NCBI GenBank assembly: GCA_946800325.1
Contig: OX326956.1
Location: 25,804,857 to 25,868,856 of the forward strand
Length of the DNA: 64,000 nucleotides
DNA from: Luzula sylvatica
Lineage: Eukaryota > Streptophyta > Magnoliopsida > Poales > Juncaceae
Direction of reading: 5' to 3'
The notes below the pieces were generated by a model that was not told the origin of the DNA, searched no databases, and saw nothing but the letters and a program-made list of their open reading frames with translations. Position numbers and translations under genes: made by a program. Positions 1 to 9,549 of the stretch are shown in pieces. Position 1 is the first letter of the stretch, and every line of letters starts with the position of its first letter.

Positions 1-33
1 AACTCGTGGCCAATAAGAAGACTCCGTGAGTGC

Positions 34-41
34 TATAAATA
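34..41 (+). promoter_or_regulatory. TATA box of the Tat-like LTR
   Basis: TATAAATA lies on the plus strand and is followed about 30-60 bp later by a CT-rich tract, the usual arrangement around a plant LTR transcription start. It supports the plus orientation of the 1-1202 LTR. Confidence 0.55.
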
Positions 42-174
42 TGACCACAAGGGCCACGAGTTTGGGACGCTCTTTTTACCCTTTTTACTCTCTCTCTCCC
101 TCTCTCTTTTCCAAGCACAATCAAGATCCTTCAAGATACTTCAAGATCAATCAAGAAAAATCTCTCAAGGACTA

Positions 175-415
175 GTCGAGACAAGGGAGCTCATCCCTTC
201 GACGAATCCTTCTCATCCTTCGAAGATCGGGCCGTGACAAGGAGCTATTCCCTACGGTGGAATTGAGAAGAAGTGCCGTGACTCGATTCAAGTTTCTTCG
301 AAGTGATTGCGATCCGAGACAAGGGAACTTCATCCCTTCGGTACAATCCATCACTATCGAGACAAGGAGCAAGGATCTTTCGGTACGAGGCAAGGAGACA
401 AGGAGCTTCACTTCG
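175..415 (+). repeat. Degenerate GACAAGG-type short tandem repeats in the LTR leader
   Basis: About five imperfect copies of a 30-80-bp pattern beginning GAGACAAGG(G)AGC and often followed by CATCCCTTCG. Open frames here on both strands are by-products of the repeat. Confidence 0.5.
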
Positions 416-684
416 AGGCTTTCTCAACTAGGTGTACTCCTTTTCAAATTACTTGATTAATTGTTGTTTGATTGGATTTTGTTGTGTAAAGAATTCTCGG
501 ATTAATGAATCTTTAGTTTCTTGTTTACTTGAATCGAATCTTTGTTCTAAACTTGTTCTTTTACTTGATCTTTTGCCCTCAATTACTGCCTTAAACTTAG
601 TTCAAATTTCCATTAAATCAATCCCAAAACAAACCTTCAATTCAATCCTCAATTCAAATTACAAATTCGAAATCCAGAACAAAC

Positions 685-1023
685 TCCGTTGTAACGGAAC
701 CTAACTTGCGTTATAACGGACCATTCGGTTTGTACCTGACTTTCAGTCTGTTGGTACTCCGTTGTAACGCAACTTACTTCCGTTGTAACGGACCAGCAAG
801 GAAAAGCATTCAATATCACTCATACTAGTGCGTTCTAACGGACAACGTGGTCCGTTGTAACGGATTAACCAATCCGTTGCAACGCAACCCCTGTTCGTTA
901 TAACGGACCAGTTTAGTGCGTTATAACGGAGTTTCATCCGTTGTAACGGACGTTCATCTCACACTTAGCGCCAGAATTTTCACTCAAGTCCGTTGTAACG
1001 GAATTCACTTCCGTTGTAACGGA
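685..1023. repeat. Array of 12 near-palindromic TCCGTTRYAACGGA motifs
   Basis: Twelve copies of a 14-bp motif, mostly TCCGTTGTAACGGA with variants TGCGTTATAACGGA and TCCGTTGCAACGCA, begin near 685, 708, 758, 779, 829, 851, 873, 894, 917, 937, 989 and 1010. Spacers are irregular and unrelated, so the motif and not the spacer is conserved. Each copy reads as two inverted AACGG cores. The same motif is arrayed in the leader of the copia element at 11,852-12,399. Confidence 0.85.
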
Positions 1024-1202
1024 CTATCTTCTGTGAATTTTCTTCGTTATTTCTCATCCATTTTGATCCAAATTTTGACGCAATTGCTCCCCGTGGAACG
1101 AACTTTCATATTTTTCACTATACACATATATTTTCACACTTATTGATTGAATCGGGTTTTCGAATACAACGATAATATTACACGCCAAAAACCCGCTCAT
1201 CA

Positions 1203-1765
1203 ATCATCTTGATTTCGCGGTTCGAAATCTCCACTTGACCGCTGGTTTGAGGATGCTATGGGCTGGCGACTTTGTGGTTTACTCCGTATCTTCGGAGTAG
1301 GGTAGCAAGCTGGCTATTGTTGAAGTGGGCTCCTCCATCGCTGATTAGGGTTCTCGGTACACCGAACCGAGGGAATATGGTCTTCTTAAGGAACTTCTGA
1401 ACCATTTTCGAATCTGGGGCTTTGCATGCGTCAGCTTCTACCCATTTCGGCACATAATCGACTGCGACGAGGATGTAAGAGTAACCATTCGAGGTGGGAA
1501 AGGGGCCCATGAAGTCGATTCCCCATACGTCGAAAACTTCTACTTCGAGGATGTTATTTAGCGGCATTTCATGCCTTCGCGAGATGCTCCCCGTTCTTTG
1601 GCATCTATCACAGCCTGAAACAAATCTGTGCACATATCGAAAAATAGTAGGCCAATAGAAACATGATTGCAATACCTTTGCGCTAGTTTTTCCCGTGCTA
1701 GCGTGTCCTTCATATGGTGAGGAGTGGCAGTGAGCGATAATGTCTATCCTCTCTTCTTCGGTCAC
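1203..1765 (-). pseudogene. Athila-like integrase fragment, truncated
   Basis: The minus-strand frame begins after a TGA at 1766-1768 that replaces a sense codon, so it continues the upstream pol frame. It shows the N-terminal zinc-binding H..H..C..C pattern (HCHSSPYEGH ... CDRCQ), then the catalytic core with the first Asp in GIDFMGPF and the second in ISDGGAHF. A further nonsense codon lies at 1256-1258. The frame resumes as HPQTSGQVEISNREIK, which holds the third catalytic acidic residue (Glu), and ends at the LTR junction at 1202. The C-terminal DNA-binding part is missing. The product would have inserted element cDNA into chromosomal DNA. It is not functional here. Confidence 0.85.
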
Positions 1766-3670
1766 TCATCTTCGATAGATCCCGTCCACCCCCTGCTTGT
1801 AAAGGAACGGATCGTCCCAATAGTAGTACTTCAGTTCGTTGAAGAATTTCTTCTTGTGTTGGGGCGAAAAGTCTGGCGGAACTATCTTGCTTGCGAGGAA
1901 GTTCGCGATGTCCGCATACCAAGGCACGGGGTCTGTCGTGGCAGCTGGATTCATCATTTTTTTTGTGCGGAAGGGGTCCCAGTCGTGCTCGGGAAAGTTG
2001 CTATTGCGATCATTTGGTCTTCGTTCGTGGCTGATTGACGCTACATATGCAGCCAATCGGTCGTCCTTGAATGCGTCGTCAATCGGGTCGGTCGCATCTC
2101 TAATGTCTTCGTTGCGTATTCGAGATAGGTGGTCGGCCATGCTGTTCTCGGCTCCTTTCTTGTCTCGAATCTCGATGTCGAATTCTTGGAGCAAAAGGAT
2201 CCATCGTAAGAGTCGTGGTTTGGCATCCTTCTTATTGATGAGGTACCTAATAGCTGCATGGTCGGTGTAAATAATAACTTCGGATCCTACAAGATATGAC
2301 ATGAATTTGTCGATGGAGAATATGACGGCGAGTAGCTCTTTCTCCGTCGTGACATATTTGGCTTGTGTTTCGTCCAGCGTCAGGGCATCTTCAACGTCGA
2401 TTCGATAGCACGAACCGTCCGGGTCGGGGTTTTTGATCGCCTTCTCTAGATTGAATTCGACTTTCTCCTCTCCCAAGTTAAGAGATAGCTTCCCTTCTCG
2501 AACGTTTATTATCACATCCGCGGTGGCTAATAATGGTCTCCCTAAAATAATCGGGACCTTTTGGTCCTCCTCCATGTCTACTATGACGAAATCGACCGGG
2601 ATATAGAATTTCCCAACCTTTATTGGCACATCCTCTACAACTCCTGTGAGTATTCGAACTGATCTATTGGCGAGTTGCAAAGTCATTCTCGTCTCCTTGA
2701 GTTCTCCCAATCTGAGGGTTATAAAAATCGAATGTGGCATGAGACTAACGCTTGCACCTAGATCACAAAGTGCCTTGTCGAACGACTTGTTCCCGATGAT
2801 GCACGGGATGGCGAACGAACCTGGATCCTTCATTTTCCGCGGCAGTTTTGTATCTCGAACAAGGGCACAGGACTGGACACCGGTGAGGGTTACGGTATCC
2901 ACTTCCTCCAGCCTCCGCTTTCTCGAGAGAACCTCCTTTAAGAATTTTGCGTACGTCGGCATTTGCTTGAGGGCGTCGACGAACGGAATCGTAACTTCCA
3001 ATTTCTCAATCACCTCCTTGAATTTGGCAAAGTCTTTGTCGAGGCAATTTTTTGCGAGGCGTTGGGGAAACGGTATCGGTGGCTGAAGTGGCGGAGGTGG
3101 TATGTATTTTTCTCCTTCTCGGTAGATCGGAAAACCGAGTTCATCGAAACCAATCGGTCTGGTCGGTTTTGGTGCACCTCCGCGGGTTGAATCGGGGCTA
3201 TTTGAGTTCCCCGTGTCGTTTTTCGCTGCCCCGTTTGAGGTGGGTATCGCTGAAATTTCTGGAATGGAATTTGGGGCTGTTGAAGAGGTTTTCGTAAGAT
3301 TGCCGGATTTAGAGATGGCGTTTTCGTCCCCAGATTTTTTGTATTGTTTTCCACTCCTCAATTGGACTACACAAACATTTTCGCGTGGGTTTTCGGAGCG
3401 CCCGGGCAAACTTCCTTGAGCTCGCGGATTCCGGTTTTCGAGGGCATCTAATCGCGTTGTGATACCGTCCATCGAAACGGTTAGCTTCGTGAGAATCTTC
3501 TCTAGCTGCTCGTTTTTCCCAGCTTGCTCACTCATAAAAGATTTCATTAGTGACATTACGTCCTCCCCCGAAGGGTTCGGACCATTAGAAAAATTATTAA
3601 AACGAGATTGTTGGTGTGGGGGCCTATATATGCCATTATTATCGCTACGAAACTTGTTATTGTTATTTCT
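1766..3670 (-). pseudogene. Athila-like pol with protease joined in frame to RNase H, reverse transcriptase missing
   Basis: Read from high to low coordinates: a linker rich in Pro, Ser and Asn, then an aspartic-protease-like domain with catalytic DLGAS (about 2750-2764) and the flap-region segment IILGRPLLATADV. At about 2375-2390 the sequence passes without frame change from ...YRIDVEDAL to TLDETQAKYVTTEKELLA, the C-terminal part of RNase H (acidic residues in TTEKELLA, YTDH and MADHLSRI). In intact relatives about 400 residues of reverse transcriptase plus the start of RNase H, with its first catalytic Asp, lie between these points; all of that is absent. The frame is open for 596 codons from an ATG at 3556 and ends at a TGA at 1766. 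The element cannot encode its own cDNA synthesis. Confidence 0.85.
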
Positions 3671-4607
3671 CTAACCAGAATTCGAATTTAAAAATTGTTC
3701 CTTCTCTTGGTTGGCGTCGCAATCTTTCGTCTCGTGTCCTTGCACACCACATGCGTCACAAGCGAACGTAACTTGCCTCTCTTTCGTCCGCGGCTTGCTC
3801 AAATCGACGTGGTCGAGCTTCCGCATGAGCATGTCTAGCTTGGCGTTTATGGCTGTTACCGCGTCGACTTCTAAAACACCTTGTCGCCCCGTCGTGGGGG
3901 CGCGATCATTCGACCATCCATGGTAACTGAGGGCCATGTTCTCGATCAACTCCCAAGCTTCCTCCACACTCTTATCCATCAATGTACCTCCCGAAGCCGC
4001 GTCATGGTTGGCGCGGGTTTGGTAGGTGACTCCATTGTAAAACATTTGCAAGAGCAGCCACTTCGCTAGGCCATGATGAGGGCACGCGCCTTGTAATTCC
4101 TTGAAACGCTCCCACGCTTCGTATAAGCTTTCGCCTGCATTTTGTTGAAAACTCGTAATCTGGGCGCGTAACATGGTTGTTTTGCTGGGCGGAAAGTACT
4201 TGGCGAGGTATGCGTCGCAGAGTTGGTTCCACGACGTAAAATGTCCGTCGGAGTGACCGTAAATCCATTGTTTTGCCTTGCCCCTGAGAGAAAAAGGAAA
4301 AAGAGTTAGCATGATAGTATCATTCGAAACTCCATTTACCTTTATCGTGCTCGCTATTTCTTATAGATTTTGTAAGTGAGCGTGCGGATCCTCCATCGCA
4401 CCACCACCGAACGGATTTGCTTGCACCATATTTAGAACGGATTTGCTTGCACCATATCTTGCATTCGAAATTGTTTGCAGCGATACCAGGAGGTGCGATG
4501 CTTCTCCCAATTGCCGTGGCGCTGGGCGAAGTGTATTCACGTAGAGCACGTGCGCGAGGCGGAACTGGTCGGACATTCTCTTCTCGATTCGGTTGGTTTT
4601 GCTCCAT
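3671..4607 (-). pseudogene. Athila-like gag, frameshifted and interrupted
   Basis: The start is the ATG at 4605-4607 (MEQNQPNREENVRPVPP...). The N-terminal frame runs to a 26-bp tandem duplication (4409-4460), after which the reading moves to another frame carrying ANPFGGGAMEDPHAHLQNL, a hallmark of Athila gag. A TAA at 4361 then interrupts it. The main capsid-like domain follows (LFPFSLRGKAKQW, FPPSKTTMLR, GESLYEAWERFK). Near the end is a CCHC zinc knuckle, CDACGVQGHETKDC. A TAG at 3671 separates gag from the in-phase pol frame. Known role: the structural protein that forms the retrotransposon particle. Confidence 0.85.
4409..4460. repeat. 26-bp tandem duplication inside gag
   Basis: GAACGGATTTGCTTGCACCA plus six more bases occurs at 4409-4434 and again at 4435-4460. 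Because 26 is not a multiple of three, the duplication alone explains the change of frame between the N-terminal and central parts of gag. Confidence 0.9.
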
Positions 4608-4746
4608 CGTAATCTGCGGTGACCTTCGTGCTTTGCTTCTAAGATTGTACCTTTCTGCCAGCGAAGATCTGAAATCTGAAAATAAAAGAAAACTAAAATG
4701 GGTGAATCGATCTCGAAAATCAGGAAATCAACTAATATCAAACAAC

Positions 4747-4764
4747 TCCCCGGCAGCGGCGCCA
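4747..4764 (-). other. Primer binding site (tRNA-Asp type) of the Athila-like element
   Basis: The minus strand reads TGGCGCCGCTGCCGGGG, the standard Athila/Tat primer binding site, complementary to the 3' end of plant tRNA-Asp. It lies 8 nt downstream of the LTR end. Confidence 0.85.
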
Positions 4765-4772
4765 GAAAAGCT

Positions 4773-6311
4773 TGTTGCGTATTTGCGTTTAAGCATCGCT
4801 TTTCAACATTTAAAACCCTAAATGACTCTAATTGGACCACAAGAGCATAGGGGTCGATCCACAAAGAGGGTTGAATACTAGCGGCGACTTCAGATTCACA
4901 ATTCGACTCGATCTAAAACTGAGGTTTGTTGGTTGATTCGGGACAGATTTGAACGGAAAAGAAAGGGTTTTTTAGTATAGGAGAGGAATCTAGGGTGTTC
5001 GGATTCTACTTGGATGATTTGGTGTGTTCTAAAGGTCGCTAAATGCTCTCTCGAAATCTGACTTTGGTGGAGGTGTTATCCTATTCTTCCTAGACCGGCT
5101 CTCGCTCGCGACTAGACGTATCCAACCTAAACACTCTTGCTCTCGCTGACTATGCCTAAGAAAGACCCGTTACACTCTATGATAATCCTATAATCCCGTG
5201 GGTGACATGTACCAATGTTCTTAGAATACAACGGTCCAAGTTTGTGCGTTTACAATCTGGTTTCTCACTCTGCTCTAGCTTCGCAAGGTTAACCTAAAAT
5301 GATCTTAACTACTTGGTTTGATGGATTTATTTGAGGGCTTAAACAATCCTAGACGTCCACTCTCGCTACTTAGTCAAAGATGTCCTAACCTATGTCACTT
5401 AGGCTGGCATAAACGCGTACAAACAGTTAATTAAGACGAGTAATATCAAGGCACAAAACACAAATCAAATCTGAAAGAAACAAAGCATATAATACTACCA
5501 AAACATCGCAAGTACTAATGAACCCTAAACCCTAGATAAATGTTTAGCTACTCATGTTCGACAACAAAACAAATCTAAATATCAAATACATCATAAAACT
5601 AAACACGAGAAAGAGTAAACCGATTTTGTTGACGAACGTCTTCTTTTTCGTAAAGTCCTGCTCCTAAACGACGTGATCTTCTTCGATGGTTGACGGCTGC
5701 GAAAAGGTTTATGAGGTGAGTGGAGAAAGAGGAGGATGAGAGGTGGATGGTGGCTGGTGAAAGGATGAAAATAGAAGATGAAAAGGTAACCCTAGCAAAG
5801 GCAGCGGTAGCCTTTTATAGTCGACGGCTAGGGTTAGGTCACAACATACATGGCTGTCGAAAGTGGGCCCATATCAGGGTCTGGGCCACGAAATATGAGG
5901 TGTGAATTATGTAATCTTTTAGAGGATTCCTTCCTGAAGTTATGGCAACTTGAATCACCAAATTTGGAGTTACCAATCAAAAGATATGGCCATTTTATTA
6001 CTTGCCAAATTCTGAGATTCTGCAGCTTCCTTCCATTTTTTGATCTTCCAACAATAATTTCGATTTTGACTTGTTTTGTACGGTGAAAGCTTGGAACGGT
6101 GCCGAGACCCTCGAAACTTGCATTTCTTCACTTCTAGTGGCCTTTTATCCTGTATTGTACCTAAATCTGCAAATATACTCAAACAATATGCCAACGAGCA
6201 ATTCTCGTGGTTTTGTTAGTATTTTAACGTTTAAGAGTCCATTTAGTACAATTTCTAAAACATTTTAAGTCCAGATGAGTGCGTAAAACCCTATCATATT
6301 CGCACTCATCA
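4773..6311 (-). repeat. 5' LTR of the Athila-like element
   Basis: On the minus strand it begins TGATGAGTGCG at 6311 and ends CGCAACA at 4773, 1,539 bp with TG...CA ends. The U3 start carries a 10-bp inverted repeat (6274-6283 with 6301-6310, 17-nt spacer). A minus-strand TATA box lies at 5811-5819. No protein-like frame is supported in it. Confidence 0.8.
5811..5819 (-). promoter_or_regulatory. TATA box in the Athila-like 5' LTR
   Basis: TATAAAAGG on the minus strand, about 490 nt from the U3 end, followed by GC-richer sequence. Position and strand fit the LTR promoter. Confidence 0.6.
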
Positions 6312-6394
6312 AAAGATATGACCACGAATGTACGTTTACATTCGTTTATCCTTATGTACACTTTTACGGTTGATCTGAAACTGTATTTCATTCA
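6312..6394 (-). repeat. Remnant of the copia-1 3' LTR
   Basis: These 83 bp match 13,428-13,509 of the 5' LTR (AAAGATATGACCACGAA ... TTCATTCA) with few changes. On the minus strand it begins TGAATGAAATACAG. The rest of the LTR must lie beyond the left edge of the window, on the far side of the Athila-like insertion. Confidence 0.85.
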
Positions 6395-6404
6395 GTCTCC
6401 CACT
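6395..6404 (-). other. Polypurine tract of copia-1
   Basis: The minus strand reads GAGTGGGAGAC directly before the LTR start, the typical copia plus-strand primer site. The same tract lies at 25,644 in copia-2. Confidence 0.8.
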
Positions 6405-7221
6405 CAATTTCAGAGCTACCTAAAAGGTACTCATGCATATCCAATATGCACGATTTTAGAGAATATAGCTCGCGTATCAAATACCAAGCTATGCACATCT
6501 TATGTGCCAATTTTATAATCAAGCCGGAGTTAGTACGACTCGTTGTGTGACCATGTAGGTTCGGTTAACGATGGCAGTAGGCTGTTTCCAAAGCACTACA
6601 AGCCCATGAGCGGGATCTAGTCACTCCATCAAGGCTACCCATGTTAACACGAAAAATGATTGTGATTATTGTGCCTATCTCGAATAGCGGTTATTAGTTC
6701 TCTTGCTAGCGATATCTGTTAATCAAAAGGCATGGTGATAGTCATCCTTATATTTTGATTAACTATACTTATTCCTCGTTTCCCAACTGATTTAACAAAT
6801 TCAATAGATATTAACCGTTAATATCATTGACCATGGCCATGGTTTTTGTTAATCAATTCATCGAGTGGCCTAAGAGATATCTCTTCCTTTCGGAATAAAC
6901 AATTCCTATCTTGGAGACTCATATTGAATTCCGTGTTTCGGACAATACCCAATGATGACCGTTTTAGCTCTCTGTTACGGTGAGCGTAAGGTCATATCAA
7001 AGTATTGTGTTACGCACGTAACGCAATCGATGGTCCCCTCAAGTATGAAGAACCTAATACCCTACTCGTCGCGAGTCCATCCATAATGACTAAACCATGT
7101 CATGGTCTCGCGACTTCGGTCATATCCAATATATGTCACCTAGCATATATCTATGTTCCCGATTCAACAAACATCTTTGTCCTATGATTAGCAAAACATA
7201 ATCATCTCCTCGGCTAACGTA
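6405..7221 (-). other. Copia-1 3' untranslated region, no gene seen
   Basis: This lies between the pol stop and the polypurine tract. Its left part aligns with 25,655-26,130 of copia-2 (for example the stretch around 6540-6780). No frame of protein-like composition was found. Confidence 0.6.
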
Positions 7222-8766
7222 CTAGTGTACATGTTCAGTATCAATCTTTTCTATGATCACATCTTTTCGTTTTAAAATCTCACGGATCAAGTGAAATTTT
7301 CTGAGTATGTGTTTGGAGCGATGATGTGCCCTCGGTTCCTTGGATTGTGCTATCGCTCCCGTATTGTCGCAATACACAACCACGGGTTCCGAGATACTCG
7401 GGACTACTCCAATTTCGGACACAAACTTCTTAATCCATACCTCCTCCTTTGCTGCTTCCGAAGCCGCAATATAGTCCGATTCAGTTGTAGAGTCTGCTAT
7501 CGTGGATTGTTTGGAACTCTTCCATACTACCTCTCCACCATTTAGACAAAACACGTATCCACTTTGTGACCGAAAGTCATCGATACATGTTTGGAAACTG
7601 GCGTCGGTATATCCATTAATAACCAACCTGGATGTCTTTCCACCATAAATTAGAAATTGATCCTTAGTTCTTCGTAAGTACTTAAGGATGTTCTTAACCG
7701 CGATCCAATGCATATCCCCTGGATTAGATTGGTAACGCGAAACGACGCTCAATGCATACGACACATCGGGGCTCGTACAAATCATGGCATACATTATTGG
7801 TCCAACCGCCGAAGCGTATGTAACAATACTCATCGCATTCTTATCCTTACTCGATGTCGGACATTGAGCTTTAGAATACGATATGCCACTCGACATTGGA
7901 AGAAGTCCTTTCTTCGAATCTTGTATTGAAAACCGTTTCAACACTTTGTCGATGTACGTGCTTTGACTCAAGCCGAGTAACTTCTTGGATCTATCTCCAT
8001 AAATCCTCACGCCTAATATATAAGCGGCCTCGCCCAAATCTTTCATAGTGAAACGAGTATTTAAATACTTCTTAACATCCGTAAGCATCGGAACGTCGTT
8101 TCCTATGATCAAGATGTAGTCTACATATAGTACAAGAAATACTACGCGGCTCCCACTAACCTTCTTGTACACACAAGGTTCCTCTACGTTTTTCACTAAA
8201 TTATATTCGCTTATAACTTCATCGAAACGTATGTTCCAACTCCGAGAAGCTTGCTTTAATCCATAAATGTATCGTTGCAACTTGCACACTTTATCCGGAC
8301 TCTTTGAATCGACAAAACCCTCGGGCTGTGTCATGTACACATCCTCTTCTAAGTTTCCGTTAAGGAATGCAGTTTTGACATCCATTTGCCAAATCTCGTT
8401 GTCATAATACGCAGAGATAGCAAGTAAGATCCGTATGGATTTAAGCATTGCTACGGGAGAAAACGTTTCTTCATAGTCTACACCATGAATTTGTTTGAAA
8501 CCTTTCGCCACAAGCTGTGCTTTATAAGTGTTTACATTCTCATCCATGTCGGTCTTCTTCTTGAAGACCCACTTACATCCCACTAGTTTAACCCCGGGAG
8601 GTGGATCAATCAAGTTCCAAACTTGATTATCGTACATGGATTGAATCTTGGATTTCATGGTAGTTTGCCACTTTTTGGAATCCTCGCTTTTCATAGCCTC
8701 GAGATAAGATGTCGGTTCATCATCTATGAATTCGACTTCATCATCATTTGCCACGATAAAACCATA
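7222..8766 (-). pseudogene. Copia-1 reverse transcriptase and RNase H
   Basis: The frame follows a TGA at 8767-8769 (the text reads ...RQEPI, stop, YGFIVANDDEVEF, so one base created the stop). RT motifs in order: WVFKKKTDMDE, KARLVAKGF-like KAQLVAKGFKQ, DYEETFSPVAMLKSIR, WQMDVKTAFLNGNLEEDVYM and YGLKQASRSW. The catalytic box reads YVDYILIIG where copia elements have YVDD, so the second catalytic Asp is Tyr (GAC-TAC near 8117-8123). RNase H follows, with YTDASF, ESDYIAASEAAKE and YCDNTGAI. The C-terminus stops at TEHVH, before the usual ADPLTK-type tail. It once copied element RNA into cDNA; it is certainly inactive here. Confidence 0.9.
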
Positions 8767-9549
8767 TCATATAGGCTCTTGACGAATCCTACCCGATCTA
8801 CGAACTGCGCCTTGTGCACTTGACTCCGGATCATCAACATTTGACGAAACCGGATCAACAATCATCGGTTCAACATTCGTTTGCGGGTCTCGAACTTCTT
8901 CGAGATCTATTTCATTCCCAATAACTCGCCTAGAGATAAAATCCTCCTCAAGGAAGACACCTCTTCGAGCTACGAAAACCTTATTTTCGTGTGGAAGATA
9001 GAAATAATATCCTTTCGTTTCTTTAGAATACCCGACAAATAAACATTTATCAGACTTGGGTTCGAGCTTGTCCGATATTAATTTTCGAACATATGCTTTG
9101 CAACCCCAAATCTTAACCAAAGACAACTTCGGAACATTTCCAAACCACATCTCATATGGCGTCTTTTGTACCGATTTAGAAGGTATGAAGTTCAATAAGA
9201 AAGCCGCAGTCTCTAGGGAAAATCCCCAAAACGATTTTGGAAGGGAAGTTTGACTCAACATGGATCGAACCATGTCCAACAAGGTCCGATTCCTCCTCTC
9301 AGACATGCCATTCCATTGTGGCGTTCCTGTCGGGGTCCATTGTGGAACTATTCCACAATCTTTTAGATGGTCCTCAAACTCATAGCTCAAATATCCGCCT
9401 CCTCGATCTGATCGAATGGCTTTAATTTTCTTGCCTAGCTGATTTTCTACTTCATTTTGAAACTCTTTGAACTTTTCAAAGGTCTCCACTTTAGCACGCA
9501 TTAAGTAGATATATCCATATCTACTATAATCGTCCGTAAACGTAACAAA
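8767..9549 (-). pseudogene. Copia-1 integrase, central and C-terminal part
   Basis: The frame continues the upstream gag-protease frame after a TAA at 9550-9552 that falls in GGYR-stop-FVTFTDDYSRYGYIYLM. It shows RSDRGGGYLS (second catalytic Asp), QWNGMSERRNRTL (catalytic Glu) and the copia-specific GKQ-like part MWFGNVPKLSLVKIWGCKAYVR. The first catalytic Asp (IHSDVCGPM) is just upstream in the 9550-11069 entry. All three acidic residues are thus present and inactivation is only by stop codons. Confidence 0.88.

Larger units (their letters stand above)
1..1202 (+). mobile_element. LTR end of a plus-oriented Ty3/gypsy (Tat-like) element, cut by the window edge
   Basis: Seen: a TATA box near the left edge, a CT-rich transcribed-leader-like stretch (about 75-115), degenerate GACAAGG repeats, an array of a 14-bp near-palindrome, and a terminus ending ...CTCATCA at 1202. 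Just beyond it the sequence becomes integrase code on the opposite strand. A motif like 'GCTCCCCGTGG' followed by a terminus in CTCATCA is typical of plant Tat-type LTRs (family knowledge). I infer that this is the U3 end, R and U5 of an LTR inserted into the Athila integrase gene. The bases at 1203-1207 (ATCAT) would be one side of its 5-bp target duplication; the other side lies outside the window. Alternative: it belongs to the Athila element itself, but the TATA orientation argues against that. Whether it is a solo LTR or the 3' LTR of a full element cannot be told. Confidence 0.6.
1203..6311 (-). mobile_element. Athila-like Ty3/gypsy retrotransposon, defective, 3' end outside the window
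   Basis: On the minus strand, in order: 5' LTR (4773-6311), tRNA-Asp-type primer binding site (4747-4764), gag, protease, RNase H and integrase. There is no reverse transcriptase between protease and RNase H. From 4363 downward gag and pol share one reading frame, interrupted by nonsense codons at 4361, 3671, 1766 and 1256. The element lies inside the copia LTR: the bases after its right end, AAAGA at 6312-6316, continue the copia LTR exactly as at 13,428 in the intact LTR. Integrase is cut at 1202 by the Tat-like LTR, so the element's own 3' LTR is out of view. Confidence 0.85.

Noticed and set aside
685..1023. CRISPR-like pattern of short palindromic repeats with unique spacers
   Set aside because: The context is a plant LTR, spacers vary from about 7 to 40 bp, repeats are only 14 bp and no cas genes exist. 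It is better described as a cis-motif array.
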